From Enoplolaimus lenunculus (lineage: Eukaryota; Nematoda; Enoplea; Enoplida; Thoracostomopsidae): DNA of 64,000 bases. Under the pieces are notes generated by a model. That model was given only the letters and a program-made list of their open reading frames with translations, made no database searches and was not told the origin of the DNA. Position numbers and translations under genes: made by a program. Positions 48,002 through 59,489 of the stretch are shown one piece after another (the stretch's first letter is position 1; every line of letters starts with the position of its first letter). The stretch lies in NCBI GenBank assembly GCA_030248215.1, contig JASANG010001286.1:62001-126000 (forward strand), given 5' to 3'.

Positions 48002-48867
48002 GTATGTATATAATAATATAATTATATGCCGTACACATTTATTGAGGTGGCCAAGTGAAAGTAGATGAGAAACTGCACTGATAAACTGAATTGAGGGCGC
48101 AAGCGAATTCAGTATTAACAATTTGCGGTTTTGTGTTTACTTGAAGTATAACCGTACGAATAAAAATTAACGCATCGTTTAAAGGTTTACCTTACCGCAG
48201 TTTTTTTAAACTAGTGCTTGGTATGCAAATTCTTTACATTTCAAAATATCAATAAATGTTGTAAGAACTTGGATAATTTGCTAATAAAAACGCAACAAAT
48301 GCGACCAAATACCATTTTATTTCTTATGTTTTTGGTGATATAGTTCGGACTCGAGTCCAACCGTGATTCTACATTTTAAATTAAGTATTGCCATAATCAA
48401 AGGGACACGGCAGTATCAGCTATTATATGTTTCACTAAGAGATTATACTTCCATGTTTTGCTCTATAAAATTTTAATATGTGAGTACGTCTACCGGGTTT
48501 TAGGTCTTGTGGAATTACGGGATGTTTTGATGTCTTGGTAACAGGGTCTACTATTTGAAAAATATCCCGTGATAACGTTGGCAAGTAAGGCACATCCGTA
48601 TAGTAACGGGTTATGCTAACCGCATTGCATAGGCTAGTCTTCATGGAATATTTCTGAAAAAGATTGATATTCATGAAATATTTCACTAAGTATTACATCC
48701 CCATGACCGGCCACGTCCAAACTCTCCAACGGAAACCCTCTGGCCTTCCACCATCAACTAGCATTGCGATTGCAACGGAACGTCGAGACTCGAATAGCTC
48801 AAGCTTTGGGGCGAGCGATGACGAGGACGATGACGATTACGATGCTATGACGAGGACGAACTGTCGG

Positions 48868-48945
48868 GGGGAGGGGGGGGGGGGGGGGGGGGGGGGGGAG
48901 GGGGGGGGGGGGAGGGGGGGGAGGGGGGGGGGGGGGAGGGAGTAT
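48868..48945 (+). repeat. Poly-G tract with scattered A, about 75 bp
   Basis: Almost pure G on the plus strand, placed at the very 5' edge of the LINE insertion. It could form G-quadruplexes. Its exact length may be affected by sequencing or assembly. Confidence 0.9.
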
Positions 48946-49148
48946 TAGGGGTGAAGTAAAGAGTGGGGAGGGGTAAAGATAGTTTTGGGGAAAATTAATG
49001 TGGAAGTAAACACGAAGCAATCTACGTAGTCCCATAACCCCTACAGACACACGACGATGAGCGCGTTTGGATATAATTCGAGAAAAGCTAACAAGCGAGA
49101 CCCTTCGAACATCACTCGACAGTGGGAGAAGATTGGTGGAATATCTCG

Positions 49149-51572
49149 ATGATTTCAAGCTGTATTCAAATGAACAATTCCGGCCTGATGTACAAAATCC
49201 TTCGGAATCTGGGCACCAGAGACCGGAAAAAGGCACCGAATAGCACACTAATAACAACTGACGAGTTCAAATCACATTTTGAACAAGTATCGGAAAAGCG
49301 TTTCGAACGCGACCCGAACGACGTCATGGCAGCTGTCGAACAAACATCGGACCTCCGAAGATGTCCAATCGCTACCGCCGCCAACGAAGTGATGAACGAA
49401 ATTCCGTCTGAAGCTGAAATCCTCAAACAAATGAAGCAAATGAAAGAGTCGGCCCCAGGGAGCGAAGCCCTTCGTTTGTGCTACATCCGTGCAGCAGCCC
49501 CCGAAATCAGAGCAGAAGTGGTGAAAATGATTCAATTCTTATTCACATCGCGAGCGAACCAATGGGACGACGTCCTAAAAATTGGTCAAGTCATCCCTCT
49601 GTTCAAGAAAGGCTGCAGGAACGATAAGAATAATTATCGCGGAGTCTGTCTGCTGGCCATTATAAGCAGAATAATTGCACGAGTTCTGGCATCGCGTCTA
49701 CGGTGGTGGGCGGAACATCTCCGCTTGGTTGACGACAACCAAGCGGGTTTTAGACCAGGGAGATCGACTGCTGACGCCACCCAAATGATGATTCGTCTAG
49801 AAGAGGACTCGTGTGATGTTCGTAAGCGTCGAAACCGACTGCAGATGGATGAAGATGATGATTCGGACCCAGTTGCGATATTGGTTGACCTTCGGAAGGC
49901 CTACCCGAGGGTGAACAAGCCCGCTCTATGGGCAATACTTCAACGATGCGGGTTGAGCGGCAACTGCTTCCAGACCATCCGAGACTTGCACGAAACTACA
50001 TCTTATTGCATCGAAGGGAGGGACAAAGACAGCGAAATGTGGCGGCCGGAACGTGGTCTGCGCGAAGGGTGCCCCACTTCCCCGGTGCTTTTCAACATCT
50101 TTCACCAGGCCGTGATGCGTTTAGCGGAGAGCGAAAGACAAAGTGCAGCAGTAGCAACGAATCGCCAAGTAGGCGTCAAACGCTCATGGGTACGCGCCAA
50201 TGAACTTCCGGGCACGGGACTGTGGGAACGCTATAACAGCGACGCGGAAAACTTTGCTTTTAAGCTCTCCCTCTTTGCTGACGACACAACGGTGGTCGGT
50301 ACGAGGAAAGAAATAGACGATGGGGTGACGGCAATAAAAACAGTAATGCAGCGTTTCGAAGAAGAAACAAACGACGCCAAGGAAGAACGGTTGGAATTTG
50401 GTACAGAGCAGGGCGCCGGTATTAGAATGTTGGGAAGCTGGATTGGAGCCGAAGCCGATCTGAGAAATCGGATGAAACGAGCGGGTGGTCTATGGTTCAA
50501 GGTGAAACATCAGCTCAAATCGTCGAGACTGTCGAGACGCATACAGGCCCGGATTGTGGAGGCATGCGTAGAAAGTGGTCTCCTATTCGATTGCGCTGTA
50601 CGAACGTGGCGAATCGGTGACATCAATCGTCTTCAACGGTGGATCGATACATGTTACCGGTTCGTGTGGTCAAACAAATGCGGTCCAATCCTGCCCCAAA
50701 TGCAGCAACAACACAAAAATATGTTCGATGTACGATCTGAGCTTAAAGTCAAATCGCTTCGATGGAAGATCGAGAAGCGAGTGTTAGAGAGAATCGGCCA
50801 CGTCTTGAGGATGGACAATGAGCGACAAACGAAAGCCATGGTTTTGGGCTGGGACTCTCGACTCGAGCTCCTGACTAAAGCCCCTGGCAAAAAACGGAAG
50901 ACCTTGCTGTACTGGAAAAAGGTCCTTCGCGAATCTGGCATCAATTGGATGGATGCAGGCCGACTGTCCCAAGACCGCAAAGAGTGGAAGAGCCTCATCA
51001 ACAACCGCATGGCGCACCTGTCGGCATGGGAACTAGCGCGATGCCATACACAACGAACAACACCGGATCAACAAGCAGCAACAACAAGCCGAAACATCGA
51101 AGTGGTCAACGACGACCCACTGAGGTGTAAAATCAACGATTGTGGGAAGCTATGCAAATCCATCGCGGGGCTGAGGATACATCAGAAACGAATGCACTGT
51201 GACGAATCTTCGAAACAACGGTTTGTATGCCATAAATGCGGGACGACGTTCAACGCTGAGAGCAATCTAATAAATCATAAAAAAGCGTGCAGGAGCACGG
51301 TGGCTTCCGACGCGAATCTTCGACGATGCGAAAAATGTGGCGTAGAGGTGTCTAAAAGCAACATCGCGAGACACCGAAAGGCTTGCACGGCGGGTGAACA
51401 GGACGGCGGAGCAAGAGGCAACGTCCGTCAGGAGGTGGGGGCCCCGGCAAGGGTGCATCGTGCTAAATGGGCCGAGTGCAACATCTGCAGTAGACTTCTG
51501 TCTGTCACCAATATGGCGCGCCACAAGGTCAAATGCGGGGAGCAGAACCGGGAAGGTGGGACGAATCCCTGA
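49149..51572 (+). CDS. LINE reverse transcriptase with four C2H2-type fingers
   Basis: The frame is open from 49092. The first ATG is at 49149, giving about 807 residues. Counting from 49122, RT blocks appear in order: LKIGQVIPLFKKG near 155, AGFRPGRSTAD near 208, AILVDLRKAYPRVNK near 250, REGCPTSPVLFNIF near 312, and the catalytic FADD at 385-388. A thumb-like region with GHVLRM follows, then four Cys/His fingers from residue 669 to the end (CKINDCGKLC..H, CHKCGTTF..H, CEKCGVEV..H, CNICSRLL..H). It would make cDNA of its own RNA by target-primed reverse transcription. The ORF is unbroken, so the copy is young. The RT resembles families in which one C-terminal finger is known; four is unusual in my memory. 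No endonuclease domain is seen. Confidence 0.85.
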   Translation: MISSCIQMNNSGLMYKILRNLGTRDRKKAPNSTLITTDEFKSHFEQVSEKRFERDPNDVMAAVEQTSDLRRCPIATAANEVMNEIPSEAEILKQMKQMKESAPGSEALRLCYIRAAAPEIRAEVVKMIQFLFTSRANQWDDVLKIGQVIPLFKKGCRNDKNNYRGVCLLAIISRIIARVLASRLRWWAEHLRLVDDNQAGFRPGRSTADATQMMIRLEEDSCDVRKRRNRLQMDEDDDSDPVAILVDLRKAYPRVNKPALWAILQRCGLSGNCFQTIRDLHETTSYCIEGRDKDSEMWRPERGLREGCPTSPVLFNIFHQAVMRLAESERQSAAVATNRQVGVKRSWVRANELPGTGLWERYNSDAENFAFKLSLFADDTTVVGTRKEIDDGVTAIKTVMQRFEEETNDAKEERLEFGTEQGAGIRMLGSWIGAEADLRNRMKRAGGLWFKVKHQLKSSRLSRRIQARIVEACVESGLLFDCAVRTWRIGDINRLQRWIDTCYRFVWSNKCGPILPQMQQQHKNMFDVRSELKVKSLRWKIEKRVLERIGHVLRMDNERQTKAMVLGWDSRLELLTKAPGKKRKTLLYWKKVLRESGINWMDAGRLSQDRKEWKSLINNRMAHLSAWELARCHTQRTTPDQQAATTSRNIEVVNDDPLRCKINDCGKLCKSIAGLRIHQKRMHCDESSKQRFVCHKCGTTFNAESNLINHKKACRSTVASDANLRRCEKCGVEVSKSNIARHRKACTAGEQDGGARGNVRQEVGAPARVHRAKWAECNICSRLLSVTNMARHKVKCGEQNREGGTNP

Positions 51573-52782
51573 CGGGGATGTGGATCCATTCAAGTCAAGC
51601 AAGTCAACGAGGACGAACTCAAACCCACCACCACACGGAAAATAGTGCGGAACCCTGCAAATTGGAAGCGAAACAAGGTAAAAACTGCCCGCAGAGATGC
51701 TAAAACTCCAAAACAGGGGCCCCTGTGTTCCCCTAAATGTTAACTCAGCTGTAGCGACAACATATCGAATGACGATAGACAAGCTATCTGCCAAGCTTTG
51801 TTGAAACTAGATTTCAACAGGCGTCGAGAATACATTCTCCGCTGTGTGACCGTAAAGGAGTGCAAACGACGACGTAGAATCAGAAAAAATGACGCTCCCC
51901 TGAAGTCTGGTACTCGTCAATATGTGTTGGAGTGCCGGTTTAACCCTGACTGTGAACGCAAATGCGATGGTCGCGATTCCTGTAGAGGGCAGAATAAAAA
52001 CAAGATCGTTGCTGGACTTCTTTTGTACGCTGCCAAGTCTTTGCAGGAGAATTACTAGTCCATTGAAATTCTGCTTCTTGAACCGGACCATACACAAATG
52101 GAAGTCGACTCAATCCATGCTCGTATCGACGCCGCAAAGAAGCACAAAAGGATCTTTTCATTCATGGAGTGGAACGAAGTTATAAGGAAAGCTAGAGACC
52201 CGGACTGTGATGTAAGTTCAACTTTCTATGAAATAGTTGTATAAAAACACTGACAAACGATGATACACTTATAGTTATGGTTTTTCTTATTAACCAACTT
52301 AAATGCAAAACCAAAATTTGTTGCTATTGTATTCAAATAAAACGATAAAAAAATTTCTGCGTGCGGTAGACGATGGATGTATGTACTGAGGAATAAATCA
52401 ATATTCTCAGGTGCACATCATGCGATTCAATGACTTCTATGACCTCAAATCCTATCCACCGCACTTATTGGTTCCGGAAGTTCAGTCCGCTTTCGTGACG
52501 TCAACATTTTACGTGCTACGAATAATGACGTTTACTGCATGTACGAATACGACCAACCAAGCTTCACTCAGATTGACCTCAGGCCCCAGCGAAATTGGTC
52601 TCAGCAACTTACCCGACTATATAACGAACAGTTGTCAATAAACACTGCCAAAAAAGCCGATCTCATCAGCTTGCTGACATCTGGAGCGATCCCTCGGGAA
52701 TATCGTGGCTTCTACGAGGATTTGCCAACATCAGACACTGTTCGTGATGCGCTTGAGTTGGAGGAAGACGAATATTGCGATT

Positions 52783-53047
52783 GACTAGCCGCCTCTCTTC
52801 ATTTCAGCACACAATTTTTTATAAATAAGGTAACATACAACATTCCAGCATCCAAGACGTTGCTATTTTGTGAATATTTCAAAACGGTCAACAGACCCTT
52901 TAATCAAACAGTGTACACGTTATTCATTCATTTAAAATGAAAACTTACCTGTTTAAACTGCTTGAATAAAACAGTTTTTTCATCATAACAAAACAGTATT
53001 TTGTAACATACAACATTTAAACATTCTGGCGACGATATAATATATGT
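52783..53047. other. Downstream flank of the DUF7869-like gene
   Basis: AT-rich, with an 'ataaat' about 40 bp past the stop that could serve as a polyadenylation signal. Nothing else was recognised. Confidence 0.3.
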
Positions 53048-53764
53048 CAGGATGCGACCGGATATCCGACTCAGGCAAAAAATCGGCATCCGGCTGCGCG
53101 GTTCTAGTATTTTTTAAATCCGCAAAAAAATTAAACCATCATTTTGAATTTATTCTAACTACCATGGAACTGATTGACTTACTTTTATACATTTTTTCTA
53201 TCGTACAGGTAATGAAAATGTTTGCATGTGCCCGTGTACGTTCAGTCTTCATTTTGTTACAAACGTTTAAAAACCTGATAAAGATGAACATTGTTATTTC
53301 ACGGTCGTAACAGTATATATCAGCATATACCTATCCCTAAAATAAGTCTATGACTAAGGCGAAGCTAAACAAAAGTAATAGCCTTAATTATAACCACCTA
53401 TATTTTATAATACCTACCTAAAACTGGGTGCCCTTAGAAGGAACATGGGCTAAATAAATATTGCAATTGTACGCAACGCTAGAAAAACCTACTAGAGTAG
53501 TGGAATAGAGTTGTTGTTAAAGGGTTAAACATGCGTTGGCGTGAGACGATTGTCACGTAAACACTTTGGATAGCTTAGTCATTTAAGGAAGAATTGTCAG
53601 CTACGTTCTGATACTGGAATCCAACCTAGTATTTGATTTGAATTCAATAACCGGCTCCGGCCGGATATTAGATAAACCGGTTCCGGCCGGATATTAGATA
53701 AACCGGTTCCGGCCGGATATTAGTTAATCCGACTCTGTCTTTTTTGGTATTTGATCGCACCCTG
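53048..53764. mobile_element. MITE, CAGGATGCGACCGGATA termini
   Basis: Starts CAGGATGCGACCGGATATCC and ends TGATCGCACCCTG. The flanking octamers atatatgt and atatataa match at 6 of 8. About three copies of a ~27-bp unit (ccggttccggccggatatta plus gataaa) lie near the right end, related to the 26-bp array at 3662. Confidence 0.75.
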
Positions 53765-53788
53765 ATATATAATGCATACCAAGGTGCA

Positions 53789-55290
53789 ACCGGAATTTCT
53801 GTTCCGGTAGGGAAATCCGGTACTTTTCACTATTCAGTTCCGGTATTTTCACCGGATTTTCCGGTCATTAGACAATTTAAGAAGAATTGACATGTTATAA
53901 CTTCATTTTTTGAAAAATTCACTTTGGGTTTAAGTTTTAATACAAAATTGCAAAAAATTTTATGTATAATATGTACGTATTTATCGTTTCAGGACTATTT
54001 TGACCATCGTCGACCTGCTTCAAGCGTCGAGCTGTACTCAGTGACTGAAGCAACTCAACATTTTTTATTTTTTACACTAAATAACGCTCCGTTGTCGAAA
54101 TGTTTATTTAAAGACTGTTATTGGGTCATTAAACCATACGACAATTTTTGCACTACACACATGTTTTCATTTATTTACTTGCGGTTCGATATTTTTCGTG
54201 TCCTTTTACGCCCTGACTCTATGCTGTTTTTGATTTTTAACTGTGTTTTATGTATTAAATTAATATGAAATAAGTTCTATGCGTCATGTACAAATTCCAC
54301 TAGTCGCGCTTTGTGCTAAGCGCATGTAAAGATTGAAAACTAATAGTTAAAGCGCCTCTAACAGTACAGTGCCTTGTAAAGTATGTTTCTGTGGCTGACC
54401 TATACATAAGGTTGCAAAGTCTAAATGAATTTTACAGGAATCGGAACAGGAAATTTGCGTACGTTTTACATGCTGAGTATTATTACAGTATCTAATTAAT
54501 ATGTGCTAAATCAATATGTGTTTCACAGGGCATTTTATTATGTATTTCAGTGAGCATTTTATTCGTGTTTTTGTGATAATTTCATGTCTTATAAAAATAT
54601 GAACTGAGAACTGATATAAGCATCGGTTGTTTTAAAACTTAATATCGCTGTACAAGTTAGAAACGATGAAAATTACGATTCCGATTCCGATCCGATTATA
54701 CAGCAATCTGAATCGTAACTGTATTTGAATTGGAATTACAAAAATTGCTAGACATTAACGGAAACTGGTTTCAATAGAAGACGGATTTCTAGCAACATAA
54801 CACAGTATGATCAGAAATTTTTTTAACTGTTCACCAAATTATTGTTGACTGAATATTGTCAGTGCTTTAAATGGTCTCACATACGTAGCCAAATTTAACC
54901 GTTCCGCAAGGCAAGACTTTTAATATATATCAGGGTGCAACCGGAATTCCGATTCCGATTAGAATTCCGATTCAAAACGAGTTCCGATTCCGGTTGCATA
55001 ATGAATCGGAATCGGAATTTTTAAATTTTTATTTTCTGCTTTAGTCACTTTTGCAAGTTCTACAGAAAATGAGTAAGCTAATTTAAAATGTCATTGCGAG
55101 AAATTGGTGAAGGTAGCTGTTGTTACAGTAGCATGTTTCAAACGGCATTTGTTATTTTTAAGTTAGTGCTCCGAAATTTACTAAGAAGCCGTATAACTGC
55201 CGTTCCTGTGTCTTTGGATACCGGAACAGGTACAAAAAATGATTTTTTGCATGACATCCGGCCGGAATAGGAATGCCTATTGAACCCTGC
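53789..55290. other. Cluster of broken CAGGGTGCAA-family ends
   Basis: Termini of the family occur at 53789 (caaggtgcaaccggaatt), 54413 (aaggttgcaaag) and 54931 (cagggtgcaaccggaatt), with a possible right end at 55289 (tgaaccctg). No flanking duplications match, so these are decayed or recombined copies. An open frame at 53924-54268 lacks protein-like character. Confidence 0.5.
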
Positions 55291-55345
55291 GATTTGGATA
55301 AATTGGTGTCGTTTCTGCGACATTTTATGTGACTTTAACTTTCAG

Positions 55346-55940
55346 AGTCAATTTTTATGTACCCATTCGTCACATGGCAGCGCTCAGAAATTGATTACAT
55401 CAGGCACACAACGTGGCAAGCACAGTGGCGCACGGGATCTCTCTTTGTCTAGTTTTGATAACACGAATTCATCGGATGATTTTGATCAGAATCAAAATGT
55501 TTTCCACAGCAATAGTGTTAACGTGTCAGTTGCCTCCACAGACACTGATAACTCACAACAAACCACTAGTTCTGAACGACTAATACTCTCAAGTACTGCT
55601 TATGCACCCGTTAGGTCAACTTTTGTGACACATGGAAACCAAAGCATCATCGCAACAAGCGCAGCCGTCACTTCAACAGCGAATACCGGACAATTTTTGT
55701 CACAATCGGTTTTAACTCAACCACCAGTTTCTGTTGTTAGAGTTGCTTCACCGGTTTGCCGAAAAGGTTCTGATCATGCGACGTTTTTATACAGTGAAAC
55801 ACAAAAGCAAAACAGTGATAACGCAGGTTCGGTTGCAGCAAGTACAATTGTCAAGCAAGAAATTAGCGGTTTAGATTATGAAAAACTTACGGCTACACCG
55901 ACAAGCTGTAAGTTGTCAAGCGGATCAGCGCCAGTTACAG
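55346..55940 (+). CDS. BCL9/Legless-like gene, Ser/Thr-rich exon
   Basis: Acceptor CTTTCAG just before 55346; donor GTGCGT at 55941. The 595-base exon starts in phase 0 and ends in phase 1. It encodes about 198 residues rich in Ser, Thr, Asn and Gln with no globular domain, typical of the disordered linker between HD1 and HD2 in BCL9 proteins. An acidic patch (NSSDDFDQNQ) and a VKQE string that fits the SUMO consensus near the end are the only motifs. Confidence 0.6.
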
Positions 55941-56401
55941 GTGCGTATGTTAAAATTTAAGCCTAAGCTTAAGCACAAATAGTAGCCTTAATCCTAGCCA
56001 CCGCTGTTATAGTACCTATGGAAAGTTGATGCCTTTAAAAGTAACATGGGCCAAACAAATTTTGCAACTGAACGCAACGCTACAAAATATAGAATAATGG
56101 AACAGGGTCGTTGTTAAAGTGATAAAAATGTATCGCCGGGAGGTATTAAGCTTTGTCACGTAAACACTTAGGATACCTTAAACCACTGAAGAAAAAATTG
56201 TTCGCTACGTTTTGATATATAAATGGCATTTAGTATTACATTTGAATTAGCTATCCGGCTCCGGTATTTTTTGTATCCGGTCGCAGATTGACATGACGAA
56301 ACCGATATTTAGGGAGTTACACAGTAAAAAATAATTTTCGGGACAGTTGGCTATACCGTTTCATTTGCAGGTAGAGTACAACTTTGTAATTACACTTTCA
56401 G

Positions 56402-57043
56402 TGATAAATAGTAGTAAAGGAATGCTGCCATCTACCGCTCTCGGATGTTCACGTACACCTTTCTTTGAACAATCGCCTCGCAACACAACTGGTTCTTGGA
56501 TAGTACCGGACTGTCTTACAACGTCTGTTACGAAACACGACTCACCGAGCACCATTGTTACCTGTGGGATTAGTGAACGGTGTAATCCACAATCTATTCC
56601 TGAAGAGTCAGAAAGTCAGCAACAGTCAATACTTAAATCCACGGGGATAATTTATACACCTTTGACAAACGGGCCGGTACGCCATGCAGGCAGCTCAACT
56701 ATCGCGCAAAATTTGGCAAGCGTAAGCAGCAGCCAACGGAATTCAAAGGCAATTGAAAGCATTGATCAAATAAAACATTCATATAGCTGTGCAGATTCTG
56801 GCATGGTTAGAGTTTCAAGCACCAATTCAAACACTAATGTAGAAACCAGAACACAATTGGCAATGGGTTCCTTAGCTTCTTGTTGCGGAACAAGTTCGGC
56901 AGCTACGAGTTCGAATATTGTTACGTATGGTTCTTTGAATACGTTAACTGCCACAGCATCGACAACTGTGTCTTATTCATTGTGTTCGGTAACAGCGATG
57001 CCAACATCGGCGTCGACGAATCAGTTTGATGTGCCTGGGAGCA
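56402..57043 (+). CDS. BCL9/Legless-like gene, second Ser/Thr-rich exon
   Basis: Acceptor CTTTCAG at 56395-56401; donor GTAAGT at 57044. The 642-base exon begins and ends in phase 1 and joins correctly on both sides. About 214 residues continue the low-complexity linker (Ser/Thr/Asn-rich, e.g. SSTNSNTNVETRT). An alternative acceptor TTTGCAG at 56370 would change the phase and is less likely. Confidence 0.6.
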
Positions 57044-57426
57044 GTAAGTTTCAGTTATTTTACTGTAAGTAAAAATGTATACACGTAATTGCTCAATATT
57101 TTTCAGTTTTAGTGAAGTCCAGCAATGTACAGCAACGCACGTGAATTGCCGCATAGCACCGTATAACACTTTGTACGCAACATTTTTCCCAAACGGTGCG
57201 GTACGACGCTCAACGACAACTATAGCACCACCCTAAGTCTTTCTATCGTTGTGTATTATCACATTTTTTGTTCCGCCACATTTATGTAGCATATCAAAAG
57301 GCGTTCGTTCGTCCAGGCGTATTACATCAAATTCTACGGAAACAGTATAGGTATAAAAACCCGGTTTTGTACCTTCCTCGTCTAGACTTGATAATCCAAA
57401 AATCAGCCTATTTTGGTTATTTTTAG

Positions 57427-57548
57427 GGTATTTCCGATACAACCTGTCTCCTGCTCACAGTACTTCAACGACATCCGCTCTAAGCAATCCCTTGCAAAAA
57501 ATTGCAGAAATGACAGAAGATCCAAACTTATACATTCCACCCTCGTCG
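57427..57548 (+). CDS. BCL9/Legless-like gene, exon before HD2
   Basis: Acceptor TTTTTAG at 57420-57426; donor GTATGT at 57549. Starts in phase 1, ends in phase 0. It encodes RYFRYNLSPAHSTSTTSALS, then PLQKIAEMTEDPNLYIPPSS. The second half is a short conserved-looking block leading into HD2. Confidence 0.6.
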
Positions 57549-59489
57549 GTATGTATTAAGTTAATTGCATTTAGAGTTCTGGGATTGTCATGTCTGTTTG
57601 CGAAGCAATACAAAATACCGCATTCATTTTGTGCAACGTAAAAATGTTCAACCTGTTAATATGGAATATCTTTTATCAGTACGCAAACGTTCTATAGCGT
57701 TTGCTAAGTTGTCAGTCCAAAAGACGAGTCACTATAACCAGAAAGATTAAAATGCTTGCAGATTGTGCGGTATTTTTCTGTATTTGCTACTGTAACCATC
57801 CGCCATGTAGGGCACTTGTTAACAAGTTTTAATAGTAATTGACAATTATTATGAGTGTAAGAATCTAATAATATTGTAGTTTATTTTATTTTAAACCTTG
57901 TAAGTACTAGTAAATTTACAAGTTCGAACATTACCTAAGTATTAGCAAATGTCGCACGAGGTAATCAGAAATATCGTATCGTTTTGATCAATTTTTTCTG
58001 TGTGGATTTGCGTTACCAGCGATTGCGCTTATTTAAGATGGGCCGCAATTTAGTCTTTTGTGTTTGGATTGTATTGGCCTATCTCTCATCGTATTTTTAT
58101 GCGGTAAGAGCAAAGGTGCAAACGAATTGTGATTCAAATCCAGTTCGTGTTCCGATTGCAATTGCAGGTATAACCGTTTTCCGGTAGCAGTCATAGCAAT
58201 AAATTATCATATAACATTCATTAATAACAAGTGCATGTAGAAAGTATGGGCACTGAAATTTTTTTTATTCCGATTCCGGTATAAATTTGCTGTTACGATT
58301 TCGGTATAATTCAGTTTTGTTTTGCACACAGATAGGCTGGTATTACCCGAATTCAGCCTCGGTGCATTTTTATGCGTCATATACTCTTGCACGGAGTGCC
58401 AATTGGAACTAAGTTTAGTCGGAATCGGAACATAATTCTAAATTGGAATTTTTTATCGGAATCAATCGTAGTAGTAGTACTACATTTATTGAGCGAAGCT
58501 CAGACATCCTTATGTACTTTTTTAATCAGTCTAGTTAAGCATTCCAAACATATAAAACACAAACGGATAATATGATCCACTGCAGTTGACTATTCATAGC
58601 TCGGTTTTTGGATGTTTATAAACAATTTATTCAGATTTCTTGAGCCTAAAAACCCTTTAGTACTGAATTTGATTCCTTGTAACCATAATAATCATTGAAA
58701 TAGTTGAAAAAGTCTTAATTTAGGCTTAACCAATTAAACTAATATGCAAATTAGCTGTTATCTATCAATTTAACTGTCGGTCTTGAAGGCTTATAAACAA
58801 TTTATTCCGATTACTCCCATACAAAAACCCGTCGGTAACCCTAATAATCAGTGACATAATTAATAAATTCCTAATTTAGGCTTATTAGTTAAGCTAATAT
58901 GCAAATTAGGTCCTAGCCAACTATTAAAGTATCGGTTTTGTCGCACCTGAAAACCCTAAGGAGCAAATTAGCTATTTGCTAAGTGTTCAAAATAATATTG
59001 GGTTTGGAGGTTTACGAATAATTTATTCCAGATTTGTCGTACCCAAAAATCCTTTAGTACTGAAATTAGCCAAACTATTTTCTTATGTGTCCTTGCAATA
59101 TATTTGTTTCAGAGTGTTCTGTGATGCCCTACGTTGTGCAAAGAGTTCGCGGGGACATTAAAAATGCAGAATTATTAGTTAACATAGAATAACAATAACT
59201 CAACAAACAAAGTAAAAAAATTCTGGCAACGATTATACCTGCAATCGGTATTGAAATCAAAACTGGTTTATGTCGGAATTCTATCCGGGATCGTAATTTT
59301 GGGTGCACTTCGCTCTGGTTGTAAATTTGACAATACAAAATTCACATGTGAGATCATTTAACAACATTTTCAGTTTGTTTACAAAAACGTATTCGCTTTC
59401 AGCAAAATGACACTACAGATTGGGTTTAACCGAGGTGCATAATTACTGTAGTACAGATGTGCGTAGTTATGTATTTAATATCATTTTAG
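57549..59489 (+). other. Intron with repeats
   Basis: Contains a CAGGGTGCAA-type start near 58115 (aaaggtgcaaacgaattg). At about 58480-59100 there is a reverse-complement relative of the 175-bp tandem element at 37475, starting attgagcgaagctcag, with three or four degenerate units marked by 'tatgcaaattag'. A right end 'gggtgcacttcgctctgg' lies near 59300. Confidence 0.55.

Larger units (their letters stand above)
48863..51606 (+). mobile_element. LINE with C-terminal zinc fingers, 13-bp TSD
   Basis: A non-LTR retrotransposon of 2.74 kb. Its borders are set by the direct repeat acgaggacgaact at 48850-48862 and 51607-51619. It starts with a G-rich tract, has one long ORF, and ends in a short (TCAAG)-like tail rather than poly(A). 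Only about 260 bp precede the ORF and no AP endonuclease is visible, so the copy is either 5'-truncated or of a type without that domain. It lies inside the DUF7869-like gene in the same orientation. Confidence 0.85.
48664..52782 (+). pseudogene. DUF7869-like gene, disrupted by a LINE
   Basis: Parts on both sides of the LINE match what I remember of eukaryotic DUF7869 proteins. An acidic leader (SDDEDDDDYD) at about 48815-48845 and NPANWKRNKVKTARRD at about 51640 are followed by a Cys cluster, LDFNRRREYILRCV, RGQNKN, EPDHTQMEVDSIHARI, then after an intron (52211-52410, GTAAGT..CAG) MRFNDFYDLKSY and NWSQQLTRLYNEQ, ending EEDEYCD at 52782. Function in the family is unknown to me; an RNase H-like fold has been suggested by the motifs only. 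It has an in-frame stop in the Cys cluster, a frameshift in the last exon, a shift at the acidic leader, and lacks the ~150 residues usually found before the QNKN block. Confidence 0.6.
48002..55345 (+). other. Large intron carrying a nested gene and LINE
   Basis: The 7.3-kb interval between two phase-compatible exons of the BCL9-like gene. It contains the DUF7869-like pseudogene, the LINE inside that, and MITEs at 53048-53764 and about 53790-55290. All coding parts within lie on the same strand as the host gene. Confidence 0.45.

Noticed and set aside
48435-48686. Minus-strand open frame of 83 codons as an exon
   Set aside because: Protein-like in places, but no splice sites or start context and no recognised family; left out as unsupported.
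53924-54268. 114-codon open frame as an exon
   Set aside because: Phe/Leu/Ile-rich translation of AT-rich DNA, no good splice sites, inside MITE debris.
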